NCBI RefSeq assembly: GCF_000685235.1 | Contig: NZ_ARYH01000001.1 | Location: forward strand, 1,302,001-1,366,000 | DNA: 64,000 bases | Direction of reading: 5' to 3' | Origin: Hyphomonas adhaerens MHS-3 | Lineage (GTDB): Bacteria > Pseudomonadota > Alphaproteobacteria > Caulobacterales > Hyphomonadaceae | Shown here: one piece after another, positions 58,984-64,000 of the stretch | How the letters are laid out: the number at the start of each line of letters is the position of its first letter | How positions within the stretch are numbered: position 1 is the stretch's first letter | The notes under the pieces: generated by a model | What the model saw: only the letters and a program-made list of their open reading frames with translations | Told to the model about the DNA's origin: nothing | Database searches by the model: none | Program-made: the position numbers and the translations under genes

Positions 58984-59372
58984 GTCAGCGCATACCAGGC
59001 ACATGACCCTGCCGTGACCAGCATGACCAGCGCCGTGATCAGCGTGCCGACGCTGCGTCCGAAACTGCTGCCGGAAGAGCCGCCAAGACCGAACGCATGC
59101 AGGATCCGTCCGATCAGGAAACTGCCGCCGATGCCGTGGATCAGCAGGGCGGGGGCCGCCAGCGCACCGAGGCCCAGCAATCCGAACAGCACGACCGGCA
59201 CATCTTCCACCGCATTGCCCTGCACGCGCAGGCTGCGTTGCAGCGGCTGGTTCCCGCCATCGCCGAAGCCGACCTTGTGCTGTGTCCTTACGCGCCCGAC
59301 ATTTGCCTTCAATACCAGCATGAACAGGCAGAATAGGCCCGCATAGAGTGTGGCCGCTTGCATGGATGTCAT
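58980..59372 (-). CDS. MAPEG family membrane protein
   Basis: This 130-residue protein has four hydrophobic segments and the MAPEG-family segment LKANVGRVRTQHKVGFGDGG followed by LQRSLRVQGNAVEDVPVVL. Relatives are membrane-bound glutathione transferases or eicosanoid enzymes; the bacterial ones are mostly uncharacterised. GGGAGGA precedes the ATG. It converges with the GNAT gene and shares the stop tetranucleotide TTAA. Confidence 0.9.
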   Translation of the reverse strand: MTSMQAATLYAGLFCLFMLVLKANVGRVRTQHKVGFGDGGNQPLQRSLRVQGNAVEDVPVVLFGLLGLGALAAPALLIHGIGGSFLIGRILHAFGLGGSSGSSFGRSVGTLITALVMLVTAGSCAWYALT

Positions 59373-59433
59373 GGATTAGTCCTCCCTTTGTCGGGAGAGC
59401 ATAAGCCGGTTTGCTGCGCTTACGGAAGTGACT

Positions 59434-60480
59434 TCAGAAACAGTCCGCCACGTCGGCGATCCAGGCTTGCACCGCGTCCTTCGCTTCCAGCGGGGATTTT
59501 CCATGGCGAACGAGGATCAGATCCTTCTCCGGCACCAGGACCGTGTACTGACCTTCATACCCGTTGCAGGAGAAGCTGCCGGGACCTGCCATGTCCAGCC
59601 ACCAATGGGCGCCATAGCCGAGCGTTTCGGTATCCGGCACGGCGGGCGTCGGCGTCCGGGCATAGTCGGCCCAGCCTTCCGGCAGGATGCGTGTGCCATC
59701 CCAGACCCCGTCGCGCAGGTAGAGCAGGCCGAAGCGGGCAAAGTCCCGCGCGGTGCAATAGCAGAAGGACGAGCCGATGAAGGTGCCGGCTGCGTCGAAC
59801 TTCGGAAGGGGGGAGCGCATGCCGATGGGGGAGAACAGCTCCCAGAACATGAACTCGCGGAACGTATCCGCGTCGGCGCCGAGCGCCCGGGCAGCGCAGC
59901 GGGCGACGATGTTCGACGTGCCGCTCGAATAGCTCCAGAATGTGTCCGGCTCATGCTCCAGTGGTTGGCTTGCGGCGTAGGCGGCGACGTCCAGCTGTCC
60001 GCTGCCGAACAGCATTTCGATGACGTCGGAGACGGAGCCCGGCACATAGTCCTCGATGAATTTCAGCCCGCTCGACATACGCAGCAACATGTCCAGCGTG
60101 ATCGCGCGGCGCGGGTCGTCTGCCTCCTGCCATTCCGGGACGTCGGCCGGGGCGTGAATGTCGATCTTGCCGTCGCGCACGAGGATGCCAATGAGCGCCT
60201 GGGTGATCGATTTCGCTTCCGACCAGGACGGAAAGGTGCTGCCGGGCGTGAAATCCCGCCAATAGCGCTCCGCCACGATCTGGCCGCCCTGAACGGCAAG
60301 GAAGGCATGGGTCTCGCCCATTGTCTCCGGGGCTGGGTCCGTAAAGGCGCGGTCCAGCAGGCGGTTCAACCGCGCGGTGTCAGTGTCCGGGGCGGGGGGG
60401 CTTTCCGGCCAGGCCTTCGTCGGCCAGGCAACACCGTCTGGCTGGACCGGCAGGGGAGGCAGGGGATGATCGAACGGCAT
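59434..60480 (-). CDS. Beta-lactamase-fold serine hydrolase
   Basis: This 348-residue protein has the class C beta-lactamase/esterase motifs: the SxxK nucleophile in PSWSEAKSITQALIG near residue 85, YSSGTSN as the YxN-type motif near 190, and a C-terminal GYGAHWWLDM region. There is no clear signal peptide, so a cytoplasmic esterase, 6-aminohexanoate-hydrolase-like or peptidase role is as likely as beta-lactamase activity. It is transcribed towards the MAPEG gene and is divergent from the efflux genes. Confidence 0.88.
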   Translation of the reverse strand: MPFDHPLPPLPVQPDGVAWPTKAWPESPPAPDTDTARLNRLLDRAFTDPAPETMGETHAFLAVQGGQIVAERYWRDFTPGSTFPSWSEAKSITQALIGILVRDGKIDIHAPADVPEWQEADDPRRAITLDMLLRMSSGLKFIEDYVPGSVSDVIEMLFGSGQLDVAAYAASQPLEHEPDTFWSYSSGTSNIVARCAARALGADADTFREFMFWELFSPIGMRSPLPKFDAAGTFIGSSFCYCTARDFARFGLLYLRDGVWDGTRILPEGWADYARTPTPAVPDTETLGYGAHWWLDMAGPGSFSCNGYEGQYTVLVPEKDLILVRHGKSPLEAKDAVQAWIADVADCF

Positions 60481-60677
60481 GGTGGAAGTCTCCCGGCGTT
60501 TTTTGTGTTCCGGACAGCTAAACAGACGCCCGGGGCCAAGCGCAAGAAGGGGGCTTGCCTACCTTAGGGTCATGCGCCGATAAATGTGTAATGCGGAATA
60601 CAGAGACGGTTCAGAAACCGTCCACATGGGCCGCAAGGGAGCGAAACGGACAGGGCCGCAAGGCCCCGGCAAGAGGC

Positions 60678-61844
60678 ATGGACGGAAACACACAGGTTAC
60701 ACCGGACATTGAAACAATCCAGCCGGCGCACACGCCGTTGCGGGCGCATCTGCGCAATCCGCGCGTTCGCCTGGGCCTCATCGCCGGGCTTGTTCTGCTG
60801 GTTCTGCTGGGGCTTGCCCGCTTCATAACGGACCGGGCCGCCTATGTTTCGACCTCCGATGCGCGGATAGCGGCGGACATGATTGCCGTATCGACAGACA
60901 TATCCGGCAAGATCACGTCCCAACGCGTCTCGGCGGGTGACATGGTGAAAGCTGGCGACATCCTGTACACGATCGACGAGCGGGAAGCCGCCTACACATT
61001 GGCCGAATACCAGGCCGAAGCGAACCGGTTGCGGGCACAGATTGCGCGTGAAGAGGCCCGGGTCGGGCTCGCATCATCCAAAGCCGGCAGTGAGGTTGCC
61101 GCCAGACGCGCAGGCACGCAGTCTGCGTCTGCCTCGGTTGAAGCGGCCCGCTCCAATCTGGAGACCGCCCAGCGGGATTACGACCGGACCAAGGGCCTGT
61201 TCGACCGGGGCCTACTGCCACAAAGCGCGCTGGACCAGTCTCTCAACGCGCTCGACACGGCGCGGCAGGGATTGCTGCGGGCCGAAGCCGACCGTGACAG
61301 CGCCCGGGCTGAACAGCGCACGGCATCCATCCAGGGCAAGGAAGTGCGCCTGATCGAATTGGACCTTGGCGTCCTGCGCGCGTCGCTCCAACAGGCCGAG
61401 GCCCGCGTCGATGCCCAACGTGTCGTGGTGGAACAGCACACGATCCGTGCGCCCATCGACGGTGTGATCGACGAGCTGTTCTATGACACGGGCGAGCATT
61501 CGCTCCGCGGATTCCGGGTGGCGCTGATGCATGACCCGGATGCGGTCTGGGTGTCTGCGAACATCAAGGAAACCGATATCCGCAAGATCGAAACCGGCGC
61601 AGACGTGCGTGTGAAGGTCGACAGCCATCCCGGTACGAAGATCACCGGCCATGTCACCCGGATCCACAATGCCACGCTTGCCGAGTCTGCGCTGATGCCG
61701 AACCCGAACGCCAATGGCGTGTTCACCAAGATCACCCAGCGCATTACGGTGCGCATCGACCTCGACGATCCGGGTCTGCGCCTGCGGCCGGGCACGATGG
61801 TCACGGTCCGCATCCGCAAGCAGGCCGCTGAAGACCCGGCGTGA
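60678..61844 (+). CDS. EmrA/HlyD-type membrane fusion protein
   Basis: This 388-residue periplasmic adaptor has one membrane helix at about 33-50 (LGLIAGLVLLVLLGLARF), a biotinyl-lipoyl-like half (AAYVSTSDARIAADMIAVST, DISGKITSQRVSAGDMVKAG), a long coiled-coil hairpin, the second lipoyl half and a beta-barrel (ADVRVKVDSHPGTKITGHVT). AAGAGG precedes the ATG at 60678; upstream in-frame starts lack a site. Its TGA overlaps the GTG of the MFS gene. With that gene it should form an EmrAB-like tripartite drug pump. Confidence 0.92.
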   Translation: MDGNTQVTPDIETIQPAHTPLRAHLRNPRVRLGLIAGLVLLVLLGLARFITDRAAYVSTSDARIAADMIAVSTDISGKITSQRVSAGDMVKAGDILYTIDEREAAYTLAEYQAEANRLRAQIAREEARVGLASSKAGSEVAARRAGTQSASASVEAARSNLETAQRDYDRTKGLFDRGLLPQSALDQSLNALDTARQGLLRAEADRDSARAEQRTASIQGKEVRLIELDLGVLRASLQQAEARVDAQRVVVEQHTIRAPIDGVIDELFYDTGEHSLRGFRVALMHDPDAVWVSANIKETDIRKIETGADVRVKVDSHPGTKITGHVTRIHNATLAESALMPNPNANGVFTKITQRITVRIDLDDPGLRLRPGTMVTVRIRKQAAEDPA

Positions 61845-63499
61845 GTACGGCAGCCGCCACATCCGGAGATATTCCGGTCCATGACATTCCGGACATGGCC
61901 GGATCCGCCGTCCGCCGGCGCTTTGCCCAGTTCGGCCCGAATTACCGCTGGATCCTGCTGGGGGCGATGCTCACCGGATCGCTGTCCACCATGCTGGCCG
62001 CGACCACGGTGAATGTCGCCTTGCCGGCCATTATCGGCGCTTTCGGCCTCGGGCAGGACCAGGCGCAATGGATGTCCACGGCTTTCCTGGCGTCTTCCAC
62101 CATCGCCATGCTGGCCAATGCCTGGGCGATGCATACTTACGGGCCGCGGGCGACCTATGTGGCTGGCATGTGTCTGTTCGTTGTCGGCTCGCTGCTGGGA
62201 TCGGTGTCGACCTCGCTGGAAATGCTGATCCTGTCGCGCGCGCTGCAAGGTGTTTCCGCCGGGCTGCTGCAGCCCATGTCCATGTTCCTGATCTTCCAGA
62301 CCTTCCCGGACAACCGGCGCGGGACGGCCATGGGCATCTTCTCCATCGGTGTCGTGCTCGCACCGGCTTTCGGCCCGGCGCTGGGCGGGATTGCCGTGGA
62401 CCTTGCCAGCTGGCGGCTGGTCTTCATCGCGACGCTTCCGCTGGCCTTCGTGGCCCTGAGCGTCGCGCCATTCCTGATGCCGACAGGGGAGGATGCGAAC
62501 CTGCGCACCCGGCCGCCGCTCGACTGGCAAGGCCTTGGCCTGCTGACGGTTGCGGTTGTCAGCCTGCTGTCGGCCTTCGCCGGCGCGAACCGGGATGGCT
62601 GGGATTCTGACATCACTTATCTGAAATTTGCCATCGGCCTGATCGGCGGGGTTTGTTTCGTCATTTGGGAATTGCGGCACCCGTTTCCCGCGCTGAACCC
62701 AGCGATCTTCATGTACCGGCAGTTCTGGTCCGCGGGGCTGATCATCTCGGCCACCGGCATTGCGATCTATTCCTCCACCTATCTGATCCCGCTGTTCGTG
62801 CAGATGGTGCAGCATTATTCGCCGACGGCAGCCGGCGTGATGATGATCCCGGCAGGCCTGGCCATGGTGGTGGGCTTTCCCATTGCCGGACGGCTGACGG
62901 ACCGGGTGGATGCGCGTTTCCTGCTGGCTTTCGGCCTTATCAGCTTTGCCACTTCGGCCTACCTGCTGGCAGGGGTTACGGCGCTGACGCCTTACTGGGT
63001 GCTGATCGGCTGGATTTTTCTGTCACGCGTAGGCATCAGCTTCTGCATGCCGCCGGCCAACACGACCGCCGTGCGGGCCTCGCCGCCGCACCTTCTGGCC
63101 TCGGCGACGGGGGGCGTGTCCTTCCTGATGCAGGTCGGCGGGGCCTTTGGTGTGAACCTGCTGGCGATCCTCCTTCAGCGCCGGCTCATTTTCCATGGCA
63201 ACCATCTGTCTGTCGCCATGAACGAGAAGAATGCCGAAATGCTCTACCAGCATGCGATCTATGCGCAGGAACTGGAACGGTCGGGCATGGCGGTTCTGCC
63301 CGCTTTCCAGAATGCATTTGGCGTGATCGGGCGGCAGGTCTCCGCAGAGGCGCAGGTGCTGGCGTTCCGCGATTGTTTCCACGTAATTTCCATCTGGTTC
63401 GTGCTCGTCTTCTTTGCGCTGTTCCTGATGCCGAAGCCGAAACTGGAAGGCGCCGCACCGCCGGCGGCTCGCATGGCGATCAATCCGGACGCGGCATAG
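61841..63499 (+). CDS. DHA2-family MFS drug transporter, EmrB-like
   Basis: This 552-residue transporter has 14 predicted membrane segments and DHA2 features: ATTVNVALPAIIGAFG in helix 1, AQWMSTAFLASSTIAMLANA, motif A-like AMHTYGPRATYVAG and motif C GVVLAPAFGPALGG. It exports hydrophobic compounds against the proton gradient. The GTG start overlaps the adaptor stop (GTGA). No regulator gene of MarR or TetR type lies beside the pair in this window. Confidence 0.93.
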   Translation: MSTAAATSGDIPVHDIPDMAGSAVRRRFAQFGPNYRWILLGAMLTGSLSTMLAATTVNVALPAIIGAFGLGQDQAQWMSTAFLASSTIAMLANAWAMHTYGPRATYVAGMCLFVVGSLLGSVSTSLEMLILSRALQGVSAGLLQPMSMFLIFQTFPDNRRGTAMGIFSIGVVLAPAFGPALGGIAVDLASWRLVFIATLPLAFVALSVAPFLMPTGEDANLRTRPPLDWQGLGLLTVAVVSLLSAFAGANRDGWDSDITYLKFAIGLIGGVCFVIWELRHPFPALNPAIFMYRQFWSAGLIISATGIAIYSSTYLIPLFVQMVQHYSPTAAGVMMIPAGLAMVVGFPIAGRLTDRVDARFLLAFGLISFATSAYLLAGVTALTPYWVLIGWIFLSRVGISFCMPPANTTAVRASPPHLLASATGGVSFLMQVGGAFGVNLLAILLQRRLIFHGNHLSVAMNEKNAEMLYQHAIYAQELERSGMAVLPAFQNAFGVIGRQVSAEAQVLAFRDCFHVISIWFVLVFFALFLMPKPKLEGAAPPAARMAINPDAA

Positions 63500-63532
63500 G
63501 CCGGCGCCTGTCCAACAGGGCAGGGGGCAAGC

Positions 63533-64000
63533 CTATTCTGCCGTCTCGGGCGCCATTTCGCGCATCCGCTTCAGCGCATTGTCCACGAGGGTGAGCTTAC
63601 TGCGGTCCGCGGCGGTATTCTTGGCGAGGCTGCGGAAGAGCTCATATTGGGTGATGGCATCGGCGGCATAGCCTGCGGCTGAGTCGTCAATGTTGAATTC
63701 ATAAGCCGTTTCGGCCGCGTGCGCGTAGAGTGTCGCAGACTCGAAGACGATCGCTTTGCGGGCGTTCGGGCAAGCGGCGGCGAGAAATTCCAGCCGATCG
63801 ACAGAGCCCATGATGTTGGGCAACTGATCGCCAGTGGAATAATACTGCACAAACGTGTCCTGCCCGATAACATGCCCACGGGCCTCGGCGATGGCCATTT
63901 CCGGGCGGTGCCATGGGCAGGGGGACTCCTCGGTTTGTCCTTTGCCGGACATTATGTCGTGAAACAGGCCGCCGGCTTCAAAGACGACGACCATCGGCAC
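63533..64000 (-). CDS. Unrecognised protein, 5' end beyond the window
   Basis: At least 155 residues are visible in a frame open to the window edge, so the N-terminus is missing. The visible part runs from MVVVFEAGGLFHDIMSGKGQ through SVDRLEFLAAACPNARKAIV to a helical C-terminus (LTLVDNALKRMREMAPETAE). I recognise no family or catalytic motif. Codon use is typical of the neighbourhood. It is convergent with the EmrB-like gene, 33 bases away. Confidence 0.6.
   Translation of the reverse strand: MPMVVVFEAGGLFHDIMSGKGQTEESPCPWHRPEMAIAEARGHVIGQDTFVQYYSTGDQLPNIMGSVDRLEFLAAACPNARKAIVFESATLYAHAAETAYEFNIDDSAAGYAADAITQYELFRSLAKNTAADRSKLTLVDNALKRMREMAPETAE

Overview
The window is a GC-rich, gene-dense piece of an alphaproteobacterial chromosome. 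Most genes are housekeeping genes with recognisable alphaproteobacterial partners: ddl-ftsQ-ftsA-ftsZ-lpxC-bamD, recN-ligA, secA beside a parvulin-argJ-mutT block, prmA-pepP, comF-grxC-DUF1178 and rpsU divergent from a COQ9 gene. GTTC-N7-GTTC LexA boxes, a COQ9 homologue, an aa3-oxidase subunit IV and a near-CtrA box before ftsZ fit the Caulobacterales/Maricaulales side of the class. A Hyphomonadaceae-like organism is my best guess; it is inferred from gene content, not from a marker comparison. I see no rRNA, tRNA, CRISPR array, insertion sequence or integrase.

Region by region. 1-6.2 kb: the 3' part of an AmpG-like permease, an HdeD-like membrane protein, an NTF2-like lipoprotein, a voltage-gated cation channel with an unusual filter, a TerB-DnaJ protein, and a BlaI-type repressor coupled to a BlaR1-like M56 protease whose sensor domain is an M23 fold. 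6.2-15.3 kb: prs, a PgeF/YfiH-type gene, an ammonium transporter, a GFA-fold protein, a large less GC-rich PKD/beta-propeller lipoprotein, an acyl-CoA ligase and a TM2 protein. 15.4-21.4 kb: prmA, a hidden 58-residue ORF on the minus strand, pepP, an MmyB-type regulator divergent from a tautomerase, and two SDR oxidoreductases. 21.5-35.3 kb: SOS-controlled recN with ligA, facing bamD-lpxC-ftsZ-ftsA-ftsQ-ddl; a TonB-receptor-like gene separates ddl from murB.

35.5-45.9 kb: an M20 peptidase, secA, a parvulin lipoprotein, argJ, mutT with an overlapping Flp-pilin gene, a BioC-like methyltransferase facing comF, grxC, a DUF1178 gene, an aa3-oxidase subunit IV and a small DksA/TraR-like protein. 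46-50.8 kb: a NatAB-type ABC exporter, a DUF2834 protein, rpsU, COQ9, a DUF2794 gene and an unrecognised 120-residue gene whose promoter carries two overlapping LexA boxes. 50.8-64 kb: a YfbK-like VWA lipoprotein, a DUF885 peptidase, SapC, a DsbD/ScsB-type reductase with a single-Cys redoxin, a GNAT and a MAPEG protein, a beta-lactamase-fold hydrolase, an EmrA/EmrB-type pump and one gene cut by the window edge.

Envelope growth and its surveillance dominate the window: muropeptide recycling, BlaI/M56 sensing, precursor synthesis, divisome, lipid A, outer-membrane assembly and export. DNA repair is the second theme. The observations I rate highest are the tandem SOS boxes before the unrecognised gene at 50461, the M56-M23 sensor lacking a usual M23 histidine, the channel filter TMDGW, and two short genes (a 58-residue ORF and an orphan Flp pilin).
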